From Agathobacter ruminis (GTDB taxonomy: Bacteria; Bacillota; Clostridia; Lachnospirales; Lachnospiraceae), in NCBI RefSeq assembly GCF_002735305.1, contig NZ_PDYG01000003.1:62001-126000 (forward strand): a stretch of DNA of 64,000 nt, in the 5' to 3' direction. The position numbers and the translations under genes were made by a program. Below, piece by piece: positions 26,417-35,803 of the stretch. Every line of letters begins with the position of its first letter. The stretch's first letter is position 1. A model generated the notes under the pieces. It made no database searches. It saw nothing but the letters and a program-made list of their open reading frames with translations, and was not told the DNA's origin.

Positions 26417-27599
26417 ATTCTCCCTTGCAGATTACAACTTCTGTTGATGCAATTGCCTCTTCAAACAATGCGTCAATCTTTTCGTTCAATGCAAGTTCTG
26501 ATTTTTTGATTCGTTCCAGATTCGGTTTTGTCACCGGATGCTTTGCCACAAAGATGGTACAGCAGTCTTCATATGGCAAAATGGAAGTCTCATAGGTGTC
26601 AATCTTCTCAGAAACCGCTACAATATCATTCTTATCAAATGCAATCAGTGGGCGATATACCGGAAGTTCACAGACTTCGTTGGTCGCCAGAAGCGACTGC
26701 ATGGTCTGACTTGCGACCTGTCCGATGCTTTCACCGGTAATCAATCCAAGGCAACCGTCCTCTTTTGCGAAATGTTCCGCAATCTTCATCATATAGCGAC
26801 GCATGATAATCGTCAGTTCCTCATGCGGACATTTTTCGTAAATATATAACTGGATATCCGTAAAATTGACAATATTCAATTTGATCGGGCCTGCATATCT
26901 TGCAACCTTTTTTGCCAGATCCACTACTTTTTGCTTCGCGCGCTCTGAAGTATAAGGAGGTGCATGGAAATAAGTCGCTTCAAGAGATACGCCACGCTTT
27001 GCAACCATATATCCGGCTACAGGAGAATCGATTCCACCGGACAAAAGCAGCATTCCTTTTCCGGCTGTACCGGTCGGCATACCACCCGGTCCTGGAATTT
27101 CCGTCGAATAGATATTGATTAAAGGACGGACCTCGATATGAATCATCACCTGTGGATGATGGACATCTACTTTTGTTTCCGGAAATGCTTCCAGAATCCG
27201 TTCTCCGATGGCAGCATTGATTTCCATGGAAGTCATCGGATAGTTTTTGCGCGCTCTTCTCGCATCCACTTTGAAGGTAAAATGCTTGTCAGGATATGCT
27301 TCATTGATATGATCGATGACAGCTTTTGCCATATCATCAAATCCGGTATCTTCAATCATAATAACCGGACAGATTCCGACAATTCCGAACACGCGTGACA
27401 AAGCTTCCACGACTTCATCAAAATCGTAGTCTCCTTCTGTCTCGACATATACGCGTCCGTTTTCTTTGCGCACATTAAAATTGCCATCCACCTGCTTTAA
27501 ATTGATATTGATATTTTTCACAAGTGCATCTTCAAATAAATAGCGGTTTTTTCCTTTGATTGCAATCTCTGCATATTTGATTAAAAAAGCCTGATACAT
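26415..27599 (-). CDS. thiI: tRNA uracil 4-sulfurtransferase ThiI
   Basis: ThiI adenylates and thiolates U8 of tRNA to 4-thiouridine and, in some bacteria, supplies sulfur for thiamine. The 394-residue form has the NFLD/THUMP region (about 60-165), then the PP-loop LLSGGIDSPVAGYMVAKRG (about 180). It lacks the C-terminal rhodanese domain of the E. coli protein, as in Bacillus. A dedicated cysteine desulfurase gene lies 13 nt upstream and would hand sulfur over directly. GESIGQVASQT and the DCC near the end (EDCCTIF) are conserved. Confidence 0.95.
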   Translation of the reverse strand: MYQAFLIKYAEIAIKGKNRYLFEDALVKNININLKQVDGNFNVRKENGRVYVETEGDYDFDEVVEALSRVFGIVGICPVIMIEDTGFDDMAKAVIDHINEAYPDKHFTFKVDARRARKNYPMTSMEINAAIGERILEAFPETKVDVHHPQVMIHIEVRPLINIYSTEIPGPGGMPTGTAGKGMLLLSGGIDSPVAGYMVAKRGVSLEATYFHAPPYTSERAKQKVVDLAKKVARYAGPIKLNIVNFTDIQLYIYEKCPHEELTIIMRRYMMKIAEHFAKEDGCLGLITGESIGQVASQTMQSLLATNEVCELPVYRPLIAFDKNDIVAVSEKIDTYETSILPYEDCCTIFVAKHPVTKPNLERIKKSELALNEKIDALFEEAIASTEVVICKGE

Positions 27600-27612
27600 G
27601 TTTTTCCTCTTT

Positions 27613-28767
27613 CTAATGTCTCGTATATTTTTGTAGCATTGGAATCAGCTGATTCATCTGCGATAATGCATAATCGAGTTCTTCTTTGGTTGTATGAACA
27701 GAGAAGCTGAATCGAACCGTTGCATCCAACAAATCGTTCGGCAATCCGATTGCCTTTAGGGTTGCACTGACTGCAGGCTTGTTGGATGAACATGCGCTGC
27801 CCGCAGAGACATAAATATGCTTGTCTTCAAGTGCATGCAGCAACACTTCCGCACGCACACCTTTTGTGCTGACACTGACAATATGCGGTGCATTGCTGTG
27901 ATCGGCTGCACCATTGACACGTACCCCATCGATTTTGGACACTTCCGAAATGAAATAATCACGCAGTTCATACAAATGCGCAATCTTTTCGTCAAACTGC
28001 TCATAGATTTCCTGTGCCGCAACACCAAGTCCGGCAATGGCCGGTACGTTTTCCGTTCCGGATCGCATGCCTTTTTGCTGTCCGCCTCCGAAAATAATCG
28101 GATGAATTTTGATTTTGTCACGAATATAAAGGAATCCGCTGCCCTTCGGTCCGTGAATCTTGTGTCCACTGACAGAAAGCAAATCAATTCCTTCCTTCTT
28201 TGGGCGAATCAGAATTTTTCCATAGGCCTGAATGGCATCCACATGAAAAACCACTTCAGGATAGTTGGCCTTAAGCCAGTTACCGATCTCCGAAATCGGT
28301 TCAATTGCACCGATTTCATTATTGATATACATCAAAGACACCAAAATAGTATCATCTCTGATGACATTCTGCAAATCCGAAAGCGTAATATGCCCCTGCT
28401 CATCCACCGGAAGATAGGTTACTTCATAACCGCGCTCTTCGAGTACATGAAACGGATTTGCAACAGACGGATGCTCAATCATCGATGTGATGACATGCAT
28501 TCCTCTGCGCTTTGCCGCATCCGCCACACCCAAAATTGCAAGGTTGTTGGATTCCGTTCCTCCGGAAGTAAAATAGATTTCCTTCGGTTGTACTTTGAGT
28601 GTGGATGCGATTTTCTCCGCAGCCGCCTTTACCTCATTTTCGGCAATCATCCCCATTTCATGCATGGAAGAGGGATTGCCAAATTCTTTTGTCAACAGTT
28701 CTACCATCTTTTCGGTTGCAGCCTGGCTGCACTTGGTCGTGGCAGAATTATCCAAATAGCATTCCAT
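27613..28767 (-). CDS. Cysteine desulfurase (IscS/NifS-like), ThiI partner
   Basis: This PLP enzyme takes sulfur from cysteine. The start at 28767 (MECYLDNSATT, 384 residues) matches the family N-terminus and has AAAGGAG 11 nt upstream. Visible are TESNN (71-75), the PLP lysine K203 in SGHKIHGPKG, and the persulfide cysteine C326 in SAGSACSS. Direct adjacency to thiI (13 nt) matches the NifZ-ThiI pair of B. subtilis, so the main role is probably tRNA 4-thiouridine synthesis rather than general Fe-S assembly. There is no iscU or sufU nearby. Confidence 0.93.
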   Translation of the reverse strand: MECYLDNSATTKCSQAATEKMVELLTKEFGNPSSMHEMGMIAENEVKAAAEKIASTLKVQPKEIYFTSGGTESNNLAILGVADAAKRRGMHVITSMIEHPSVANPFHVLEERGYEVTYLPVDEQGHITLSDLQNVIRDDTILVSLMYINNEIGAIEPISEIGNWLKANYPEVVFHVDAIQAYGKILIRPKKEGIDLLSVSGHKIHGPKGSGFLYIRDKIKIHPIIFGGGQQKGMRSGTENVPAIAGLGVAAQEIYEQFDEKIAHLYELRDYFISEVSKIDGVRVNGAADHSNAPHIVSVSTKGVRAEVLLHALEDKHIYVSAGSACSSNKPAVSATLKAIGLPNDLLDATVRFSFSVHTTKEELDYALSQMNQLIPMLQKYTRH

Positions 28768-28786
28768 GAAAGCAAATGCTCCTTTC

Positions 28787-29521
28787 CTAGGTATCAAGTT
28801 CATAAATCAGCATAGCCAGGGTAGCAAGTCCTGCCGTCTCCGTGCGCAGAATTCTGCGTCCAAGCGATATTTTGTGCATATCTGCATCAAGTTTTGCGAT
28901 TTCTTCATCCGCAAAGCCGCCCTCCGGTCCTATAAAAATGCCGATTGACTGTTCCGGTTTGATATTGCGAATGGTTTCTCTCGTGTAATCCATACCGCGC
29001 TCATTTTCGTACGGAACCAGTACCACATCCAGTTCTCTTGCCATCTCAAGCGCCTGCTGGTAGGTCATCTGCTCTGTCACTTTAGGTACGATGGTGCGCT
29101 TGGCCTGCTTTGCGGCACTTTCTGCGATTGCATTCCATCTGCGGATTTTATTTTCCGCACGCTTGGCATCGAGCTTCATCACGCAGCGCTTCATTGCAAC
29201 CGGAATCACTTCATAAACGCCTAGTTCTACGGACTTTTGGATCACTGTTTCCATCTTGTCTCCTTTCGGAAGACCCTGGAATAAATAAATTTTATGATTC
29301 AATTCTGTTCCCAGTCCATCATATTCCAAAATCATTGCATAAACCGTATCGACATCAAACGAATCAATGGCACACAAATAAGAGCGTCCATCCTCATCAC
29401 TGATGCGCACTTTTTCGCCTGCCTTCATGCGCAGGACATTGGCAATATGATTATAATCATCTCCGCATATTGCAATTTTTTCACCGAGAATTTGCGAATT
29501 GTCTACAAAGAACTGATACAT
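28787..29521 (-). CDS. rsmE: 16S rRNA (uracil1498-N3)-methyltransferase
   Basis: RsmE methylates U1498 in helix 44 of 16S rRNA using SAM. The 244-residue protein has an N-terminal PUA-like domain (about 1-70) and a SPOUT fold. The knot motif is IGIFIGPEGGFADEEI (about 192-207), followed by LGRRILRTETAGL. It lies 3 nt after prmA, the usual prmA-rsmE pair, and 19 nt before the desulfurase gene. Nothing odd is seen. Confidence 0.95.
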   Translation of the reverse strand: MYQFFVDNSQILGEKIAICGDDYNHIANVLRMKAGEKVRISDEDGRSYLCAIDSFDVDTVYAMILEYDGLGTELNHKIYLFQGLPKGDKMETVIQKSVELGVYEVIPVAMKRCVMKLDAKRAENKIRRWNAIAESAAKQAKRTIVPKVTEQMTYQQALEMARELDVVLVPYENERGMDYTRETIRNIKPEQSIGIFIGPEGGFADEEIAKLDADMHKISLGRRILRTETAGLATLAMLIYELDT

Positions 29522-29524
29522 ATC

Positions 29525-30484
29525 CTATCCTTTTTGAGCGGTGATATTGACCCACTCTCCCTGATGATTGATTTCCAAAACCGTAAGGCCGGCAGACTCG
29601 ATTGCTTCTTTGACTTCATTTTCTTTGAAATCAATAATGCCTGAGGTGATAAAGATACCGCCTTTCTTCAAACGTGCCGGAATCACAGGTGCCATCGGAA
29701 TAATCACATCTGCAAGAATATTTGCAACGACAATCTCATATTCTTCTTCGCCGACTTTATTTTGCAATTCGGCATCATCAATCAGATTGCCGACATAAAA
29801 TTCACCCAATTCCGGCTTCAATCCGTTGACCTGCATATTCTCACGTGTGGATGTCATACAGTCCGGATCAAGGTCGGTTCCTACAACGGCACTTGCGCCC
29901 AATTTTAATGCCACAATCGACAAGATACCGCTTCCACATCCGACATCGAGTACCTTCGGATGACGATCGCCAATATATTTTTGCAATTGTCTGATGCAAA
30001 GCTGTGTTGTCTCATGCTTTCCGGTTCCAAAGGAAATACCCGGATCAATTTCGATCAACAGTTTGTCTTCATCTTCTGCCTGAATCTCTTCCCATGTCGG
30101 TTTGATCAAAATATTGCCAATTGTAAAAGATGAAAAATATTTCTTCCAATTGTTAATCCAATCGAGGTCCTCAGTCTCTGAGGAAGTGATTTCTCCGCTT
30201 CCAACTTCCACCGTATTTCTCAATTCTTCAAGTCCCTTTTTGACTGCAATCAGCAAATCCGTGGTATCGCTTCCGTCATCCTCAATATAGAAGCTGACAC
30301 GGCTCTTGCCCTCATCCGGCGGCAGTTCCGGCAGAAAATCAATAAACATTTCGGATTGATCCGCCTTTGTCAAAGGGATATTGTCTTCAATTTCGATTCC
30401 TTCGATGCCAAGTTCCATCAGCATGGAGCTCATATAATCCTCTGCTGCGGTTGTCGTATCGATGGTATATTTCTTCCATTTCAT
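29525..30484 (-). CDS. prmA: Ribosomal protein L11 methyltransferase
   Basis: PrmA trimethylates ribosomal protein L11. The 319-residue protein has an N-terminal substrate-recognition domain (about 1-130). It also has FGTGKHETTQLCI, the SAM motif LDVGCGSGILSIVALKLGA (about 179) and NILADVI (about 244). The start overlaps the radical SAM gene by 4 nt (ATGA), suggesting coupled translation, and rsmE follows after 3 nt. In many Clostridia prmA-rsmE lies downstream of dnaJ, as here with two genes between. Confidence 0.95.
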   Translation of the reverse strand: MKWKKYTIDTTTAAEDYMSSMLMELGIEGIEIEDNIPLTKADQSEMFIDFLPELPPDEGKSRVSFYIEDDGSDTTDLLIAVKKGLEELRNTVEVGSGEITSSETEDLDWINNWKKYFSSFTIGNILIKPTWEEIQAEDEDKLLIEIDPGISFGTGKHETTQLCIRQLQKYIGDRHPKVLDVGCGSGILSIVALKLGASAVVGTDLDPDCMTSTRENMQVNGLKPELGEFYVGNLIDDAELQNKVGEEEYEIVVANILADVIIPMAPVIPARLKKGGIFITSGIIDFKENEVKEAIESAGLTVLEINHQGEWVNITAQKG

Positions 30485-31398
30485 TTTGCAATCACTCCTT
30501 CCCCATCAAATGATGGTATAAAGCTTTCCTCTGCCGTCTCGCCCTCCTGGACATATCCATTCTCAATGCCCAGATCACAAAGATACGAAAAAACTTCTTC
30601 GAATTCCTCTTCCGTCACTTTTCGATTCAATTGCGGATATGCCTCAATCCGTTTTAACGGCGTATATTGGTTCATCAGACTGATATAAATCCGATTCCCA
30701 TAAGTGCGATACAGATATTCCAGTACCTGTTTCGAATTATCAAGTGCCCCCGGCAAAACCAGATGGCGTACCATGGTGCCTCTTGTCATCAGGGATTCTC
30801 CCGGTTCCGCTTCGAATCTGCACGGTCCTGTCTGGCGTACCATTTCGGCAATTGCAGCCTGTGCAACGGCCGGATAATCCGGGGCCTTTGAATAGGCCTG
30901 TGCCAGTTTTGAATCCATATATTTAAAGTCAGGCAGGTAAATATCTACCAGCCCTTCCAACGTTTTCAATGCTTCCGGATTTTCATAACTTCCTGTATTA
31001 TACACGATTGGCACAGAAAGTCCAAATTCTTTTGCACGAAGCAATGCTTCTTTGATTTGCGGAATATAATGCCCCGGTGTCACAAGATTAATATTGTGTG
31101 CCCCCTGTTCCTGCAATTCCAAAAAGATATCGCTCAATCGTTCATCAGAAACAGCAATTCCGCGATTGCCATTGGCAATTTCATGGTTTTGGCAATAGAT
31201 GCACCGCAAAGAACATCCGCTGAAAAAGACTGCTCCGGATCCGTTGGTTCCGGATATACACGGCTCTTCCCAGAAATGCAAAGCCGCCCGCGCAATCCGC
31301 AGTTCATCTGTCATCCCGCAGAATCCGGTTTGCTTTGCATGGCGATCAACACCACAATTCCGGTGGCATAAATTACATAATTCTAATTGATTCTTCAT
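30481..31398 (-). CDS. PflA-like radical SAM protein with extra cysteine cluster
   Basis: A 305-residue radical SAM protein related to putative pyruvate formate-lyase activating enzymes (TM1552-like); its substrate is unknown. The radical SAM cysteines are C62, C66 and C69 (CSLRCIYC). An N-terminal set C8, C11, C15 and C27 (CNLCHRNC then GFCG) may hold a second metal site. The start at 31398 (MKNQLELC) is preferred over an upstream TTG because homology begins there, though no good ribosome binding site is seen. No glycyl-radical enzyme partner gene is adjacent. It is coupled to prmA by a 4-nt overlap. Confidence 0.85.
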   Translation of the reverse strand: MKNQLELCNLCHRNCGVDRHAKQTGFCGMTDELRIARAALHFWEEPCISGTNGSGAVFFSGCSLRCIYCQNHEIANGNRGIAVSDERLSDIFLELQEQGAHNINLVTPGHYIPQIKEALLRAKEFGLSVPIVYNTGSYENPEALKTLEGLVDIYLPDFKYMDSKLAQAYSKAPDYPAVAQAAIAEMVRQTGPCRFEAEPGESLMTRGTMVRHLVLPGALDNSKQVLEYLYRTYGNRIYISLMNQYTPLKRIEAYPQLNRKVTEEEFEEVFSYLCDLGIENGYVQEGETAEESFIPSFDGEGVIAK

Positions 31399-31407
31399 AA
31401 TTGTTAT

Positions 31408-31447
31408 ATAAACACAAAATAACTGCCATTTCAACTGAAATGGCAGT
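31408..31447 (-). terminator. Probable terminator after the J-domain gene
   Basis: An 11-bp stem (ACTGCCATTTC at 31422-31432 with GAAATGGCAGT at 31437-31447) has a 4-nt loop. A weak T-rich stretch (TATTTTGTGTTTATA) follows on minus. It would separate the J-domain gene from the radical SAM-prmA run. Confidence 0.7.
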
Positions 31448-31461
31448 TAAAGGAATATTTG

Positions 31462-31887
31462 TTATCCAAATACTTTATTCAAATGGTCATATTCACGATT
31501 GATTTCCTGAATGGTACCATTGTCTCCATCCACATTGTCCGGATGGTAAATCTTGATCAAATCACGATAACGCTTGCGAAGCGATTGTTTGCTTCCCACA
31601 CCGGAGAAGAACATCTCGGAAGAAGCTGCAGTCTCATAGCGATTCACAGATTGTGATTCAAAATCACTGACACGACTGTAGAATTCTTTCTGTTTTGCGA
31701 CCTGCTCTTTCTCAGCGGCAAGTTTTTTCAGCTCGTCTTCGAGTATCTTAAATTTCATATCAAAAAGCTTTTGCTGCTGCTCCAGGCGTCGATCTTCGAT
31801 TTCGATTCTTCTTTGAAATTCCTTACGCTCTTTTTCAAAATTGCGTCGTTCTGCTTCCAAAGCTCTCTTTTCTTCTTCGAAACTCAT
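31462..31887 (-). CDS. Coiled-coil protein with C-terminal J domain
   Basis: A 141-residue protein in which residues about 3-75 are a highly charged heptad-rich coiled coil (EEEKRALEAERRNFEKERK and on). Residues about 95-141 form a short J-domain-like segment, SLRKRYRDLIKIYHPDNVDGD, with the HPD tripeptide that triggers DnaK ATP hydrolysis. The J domain is at the C-terminus, opposite to DnaJ. It lies 141 nt downstream of dnaJ and has its own GGGGAGA ribosome binding site. It probably targets DnaK to a specific partner or site; the partner is unknown. Confidence 0.82.
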   Translation of the reverse strand: MSFEEEKRALEAERRNFEKERKEFQRRIEIEDRRLEQQQKLFDMKFKILEDELKKLAAEKEQVAKQKEFYSRVSDFESQSVNRYETAASSEMFFSGVGSKQSLRKRYRDLIKIYHPDNVDGDNGTIQEINREYDHLNKVFG

Positions 31888-32028
31888 AACAGTCTCCCCT
31901 TTTTCAAGAACCTTTACATATTATATCGTCAATTTCGGTCTATCAGTTTAGCAGTTTCAATATGTATTTACGCTTTCACATCAATGATACAATATTTAGT
32001 AGGTCATGAAAATAGTAGGTTCGTACTA

Positions 32029-33177
32029 TCATTTCTTCTTTTTGCTAAAAAATCCTTCTTTTTTATTCATGGATGCATCTGCTCCATTCTCCTGATTCAG
32101 GGAATTGGCAGTCAATGCATCGAATTCACGAAGCAATTCTTTCGCCTCTTTGGAAAGGCCTGTCGGTGTATTCACGATTAAGGTCACATAGTGATCTCCG
32201 CGCACATTCTGGTTACGCAATGACGGAACACCTTTGCCCTTTAAACGAATTCTGGTTCCGGTCTGTGTGCCGGCTGCAACTGTATAAATGATATCTCCAT
32301 CCACGGTCTTGATTCGGATATCTCCGCCAAGCGCTGCAATCGCATAGGAAATCGAAGCGTTGGAGAAAATATTCATATCCTGTCTCTCAAATGCCGGATT
32401 GCGTGCAACAATCACTTCTACGAGTAAGTCGCCTCTTGGTCCGCCATTCTTGCCCGGTTCTCCGAAATCTCTCACGCGCACACTCTGCCCGTTGTCTATA
32501 CCGGCAGGAATGCTGATGGTCTTGCGGATTTTCTTTGCAATATATCCGCTTCCATGACAATCCGGACATTTCTCACGCACAATTTTACCGCTTCCGCCAC
32601 AATCAGGACAGGTCTGCACATTCTGCATCATTCCAAACAAGGATTGCTGAGAATAAACCACTTTTCCTTTACCGCCACATTTCGGACAGGTTTCAGGCTG
32701 TGTTCCCGGCTTTGCGCCTGTGCCATGACAAGTTGCACACTCTTCCTGATATGTGAATTCGAGTTCTTTCTCACATCCAAATACCGCTTCCTCGAAAGAG
32801 ATGCGTACCTGCATACGGACATTGCGGCCTTTCATGCGCTCCGTTCCGCTGCTTCTTCTTCCGCCACCGAAGAAATCGCCAAAGATATCTCCGAAAATAT
32901 CACCAAAATCCATGCCGGAGAAGTCAAATCCTCCGCCACCCATACTTCCGTCAAAGGCTGCATGTCCGTATTGGTCATACTGCGCTTTTTTCTGAGGGTC
33001 GGAAAGCACAGCATAAGCCTCCTGTGCTTCCTTGAATTTTGCTTCACATTCCGGATCATCCGGATGCATATCCGGATGATACTTCTTTGCCGTCTGGCGG
33101 AATGCTTTTTTAATTTCTGCATCCGAGGCATTTCGGGCTACGCCGAGTACCTCATAATAATCTCTTTTATCTGCCAT
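32029..33177 (-). CDS. dnaJ: Chaperone protein DnaJ
   Basis: This co-chaperone stimulates DnaK ATPase and delivers unfolded clients. The 382-residue type I protein has the J domain with HPD (about 34-36), a Gly/Phe-rich linker (about 75-105), and four zinc repeats [24 protein letters not shown] and CPDCHGSG (about 145-215). The client-binding C-terminal domains follow. It is 8 nt after dnaK in the hrcA-grpE-dnaK-dnaJ operon, so it falls under CIRCE/HrcA control. Confidence 0.97.
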   Translation of the reverse strand: MADKRDYYEVLGVARNASDAEIKKAFRQTAKKYHPDMHPDDPECEAKFKEAQEAYAVLSDPQKKAQYDQYGHAAFDGSMGGGGFDFSGMDFGDIFGDIFGDFFGGGRRSSGTERMKGRNVRMQVRISFEEAVFGCEKELEFTYQEECATCHGTGAKPGTQPETCPKCGGKGKVVYSQQSLFGMMQNVQTCPDCGGSGKIVREKCPDCHGSGYIAKKIRKTISIPAGIDNGQSVRVRDFGEPGKNGGPRGDLLVEVIVARNPAFERQDMNIFSNASISYAIAALGGDIRIKTVDGDIIYTVAAGTQTGTRIRLKGKGVPSLRNQNVRGDHYVTLIVNTPTGLSKEAKELLREFDALTANSLNQENGADASMNKKEGFFSKKKK

Positions 33178-33185
33178 AATGATTT

Positions 33186-35078
33186 TTATACTTCCTTGAA
33201 GTCTGCATCAATTACATCATCATCAGCACCTGCCTGAGTTGCATCACCTGCATTATATGAACCGCTCATATCAGGTCCTGCAGACTGTGAACCCTGTGCT
33301 CCTTGTGCAGCCTGAGCCTGCTCATACATCTTTGCAAATACAGACTGTGCAGATGTTGTCAATTTCTCCTGAAGAGATTTCAACTCGGTCACATCAGCTT
33401 CGGTCATTTCTTCAGCCTGTGGATGTGCCTCTAAGAAGCTCTTAACAGCGGCAATGTCAGCCTCAACAGCAGACTTGTCATCTGCAGAGATTCCTTCTCC
33501 AACCTGTCCAAGTGCCTCTTCAGTCTGGAATACAAATGATTCAGCATCATTTCTTGCATCAATTGCTTCCTTACGCTTCTTATCCTGAGCCTCGAATTCA
33601 GCAGCTTCCTTAACTGCCTTCTCGATTTCATCATCGCTCATGGATGTTCCGGAAGTAATGGTAATATGCTGTTCCTTACCGGTTCCGAGATCCTTTGCAG
33701 ATACATTTACAATACCGTTTGCATCAATATCAAAGGTAACTTCGATCTGAGGTACACCACGACGTGCAGGTGGGATTCCATCGAGACGGAACTGTCCGAG
33801 AGACTTGTTGTCTCTTGCGAACTGACGCTCACCCTGAACGACATTGATATCTACAGCGGTCTGGTTGTCTGCTGCGGTAGAGAAGATCTGGCTCTTCTTG
33901 GTAGGAATGGTTGTATTTCTTTCGATCAATCTGGTTGCAACACCACCCATGGTCTCGATAGAAAGTGAAAGCGGAGTTACATCAAGAAGAAGGATTTCAC
34001 CTGCGCCAGCATCACCTGCAAGCTTACCACCCTGGATAGAAGCACCAATTGCTACACACTCATCAGGGTTCAGGCTCTTGCTTGGCTCTTTGCCGGTCAA
34101 CTGCTTAACCTTATCCTGTACAGCCGGGATTCTGGTAGAACCACCAACCAATAATACCTGTCCGAGATCTGCATTGGTAACGCCTGCGTCACGCATTGCA
34201 TTCTGTACCGGGATTGCGGTTCTCTCTACAAGGTCATGAGTTAACTCATCAAATTTTGCTCTGGTTAAGTTTACATCAAAGTGCTTTGGTCCTTCTGCAG
34301 TTGCAGTGATGAATGGCAGGTTGATGTTGGTTGTAGTTGCGGAAGAAAGTTCTTTCTTTGCCTTCTCAGCTGCTTCCTTCAATCTCTGAAGTGCCATCTT
34401 GTCAGTAGAAAGATCAACGCCTTCAGTCTTCTTGAATTCATCGATCATCCACTGTGTGATCTTGTTGTCAAAGTCATCACCACCGAGGTGTGTATCACCG
34501 TTGGTTGATAATACTTCGATAACACCGTCACCAATCTCAATGATGGAAACATCAAATGTACCACCACCTAAGTCGTATACCATGATCTTCTGCTCATGCT
34601 CATTGTCCAGACCATATGCAAGTGCTGCAGCGGTAGGCTCGTTGATGATACGCTTTACATCAAGACCTGCAATCTTACCTGCATCCTTGGTTGCCTGACG
34701 CTGAGAGTCGTTGAAATAAGCAGGAACAGTAATAACTGCCTCAGTTACCTTCTCACCCAAATAGCTCTCTGCATCTGCCTTTAATTTCTGGAGTACCATT
34801 GCAGAAATCTGCTGCGGGCTGTAATTCTTGTCGTCAATTGCTACCTTGTAGTCCTCGCCCATATGTCTCTTGATGGATGCGATGGTCTTCTCTGCGTTGG
34901 TAACTGCCTGACGCTTAGCCGGCTCACCGACAAGACGCTCGCCTGTCTTTGTAAATGCTACTACGGAAGGAGTGGTTCTTGCACCTTCCTGGTTTGCGAT
35001 AACAGTAGGCTTTCCACCTTCCATTACAGCAACACAACTGTTGGTTGTTCCTAAATCAATACCGATAATTTTACCCAT
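33186..35078 (-). CDS. dnaK: Chaperone protein DnaK (Hsp70)
   Basis: This is an ATP-driven chaperone. The 630-residue protein starts [22 protein letters not shown] and carries the ATPase signatures [25 protein letters not shown] and [12 protein letters not shown]. It has the substrate-binding beta domain (about 380-500), a helical lid and the C-terminal motif [12 protein letters not shown]. It lies 49 nt after grpE and 8 nt before dnaJ. Standard length; nothing unusual. Confidence 0.98.
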   Translation of the reverse strand: MGKIIGIDLGTTNSCVAVMEGGKPTVIANQEGARTTPSVVAFTKTGERLVGEPAKRQAVTNAEKTIASIKRHMGEDYKVAIDDKNYSPQQISAMVLQKLKADAESYLGEKVTEAVITVPAYFNDSQRQATKDAGKIAGLDVKRIINEPTAAALAYGLDNEHEQKIMVYDLGGGTFDVSIIEIGDGVIEVLSTNGDTHLGGDDFDNKITQWMIDEFKKTEGVDLSTDKMALQRLKEAAEKAKKELSSATTTNINLPFITATAEGPKHFDVNLTRAKFDELTHDLVERTAIPVQNAMRDAGVTNADLGQVLLVGGSTRIPAVQDKVKQLTGKEPSKSLNPDECVAIGASIQGGKLAGDAGAGEILLLDVTPLSLSIETMGGVATRLIERNTTIPTKKSQIFSTAADNQTAVDINVVQGERQFARDNKSLGQFRLDGIPPARRGVPQIEVTFDIDANGIVNVSAKDLGTGKEQHITITSGTSMSDDEIEKAVKEAAEFEAQDKKRKEAIDARNDAESFVFQTEEALGQVGEGISADDKSAVEADIAAVKSFLEAHPQAEEMTEADVTELKSLQEKLTTSAQSVFAKMYEQAQAAQGAQGSQSAGPDMSGSYNAGDATQAGADDDVIDADFKEV

Positions 35079-35127
35079 TGTTTTTTCCTCCTAGATACAA
35101 TATTTTCATTTGGATTATTTACATTTA

Positions 35128-35802
35128 TTAACTTACAACGGCTACCATGGAATGTCTGACCACCTGGTCTTTGTACATGTAACCTTTTTGTAATTCCTGT
35201 GCTACCACTCCGGATTCAAACTCTTCGCTCTCCACCTGCATCACCGCATTGTGAAGTTCCGGATCGAATTCTTTGCCGACAGCCTCAATCGGTGTAACCC
35301 CTGCGTTGGTCAGCTCTGTCATCAGTTGCTTGTAGACCATATCCATCCCCTGTACGAATGCGTCATCCTTGTCTGCTTCCTCTACTGTTGAGAAACCTCT
35401 TTCGAAGTTGTCGATTACAGGGAGAATCTTCTCTACAATGGTCTTTGCACCCATATCAAACATCTGTGTTTTTTCTTTTTCGGTGCGTTTGCGGAAGTTT
35501 TCGAATTCCGCCATCTGACGCTTCACGCGATCGGTTAATTCCTCAATCTGCTCGTCTCTTTTATCTTTCTTTTTCTTCTTAAAAAGCTTTTTGCCATTCT
35601 CGGCAGCTTCCTCGCCTTCAGTTGCTTCGGTCGCATCCTGTGCTTCGGTTGCATCCTGTGCTTCGGTTGCTTCCTGTGCTTCGGTTGCTTCCTGTTCTTC
35701 GGTTGCATCCTGTGCTTCGGTTGCTTCCTCAGCCTGCTCGTTTGTTGCTTCGTCTTTTAATTCTTCGTCTTTCATTTCTTCGTCTTTAATTTCTACTGAC
35801 AT
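35128..35802 (-). CDS. grpE: GrpE, nucleotide exchange factor of DnaK
   Basis: GrpE releases ADP from DnaK. The start at 35802 (MSVEIKDEE, 224 residues) has AAAGGAAT just upstream and lies 1 nt past the hrcA stop; the longer frame would overlap hrcA. The N-terminus (about 20-60) is a low-complexity stretch of ATEAQ[DE] units encoded by six 18-bp tandem repeats. This is followed by a Lys-rich patch, the long dimerising helix (DRVKRQMAEFENFRKRTEKEK) and the C-terminal wing (NAGVTPIEAVGKEFDPELHNAV). It is second in the heat-shock operon. Confidence 0.96.
   Translation of the reverse strand: MSVEIKDEEMKDEELKDEATNEQAEEATEAQDATEEQEATEAQEATEAQDATEAQDATEATEGEEAAENGKKLFKKKKKDKRDEQIEELTDRVKRQMAEFENFRKRTEKEKTQMFDMGAKTIVEKILPVIDNFERGFSTVEEADKDDAFVQGMDMVYKQLMTELTNAGVTPIEAVGKEFDPELHNAVMQVESEEFESGVVAQELQKGYMYKDQVVRHSMVAVVS
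35624..35731 (-). repeat. Six in-frame 18-bp tandem repeats in grpE
   Basis: Six consecutive copies of an 18-bp unit (plus-strand consensus GCTTCGGTTGCATCCTGT) differ from each other at one or a few positions. Each encodes a six-residue ATEAQ[DE]-like unit in the disordered N-terminus of GrpE. Since 18 is a multiple of three, copy-number change would not break the frame. Confidence 0.9.
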
Positions 35803-35803
35803 G

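Noticed and set aside
27817-28815. 332-codon plus-strand reading frame opposite the cysteine desulfurase gene
   Set aside because: It is antisense to a clear iscS-like gene with all catalytic motifs, has no ribosome binding site, and its composition looks like a complement of coding sequence.
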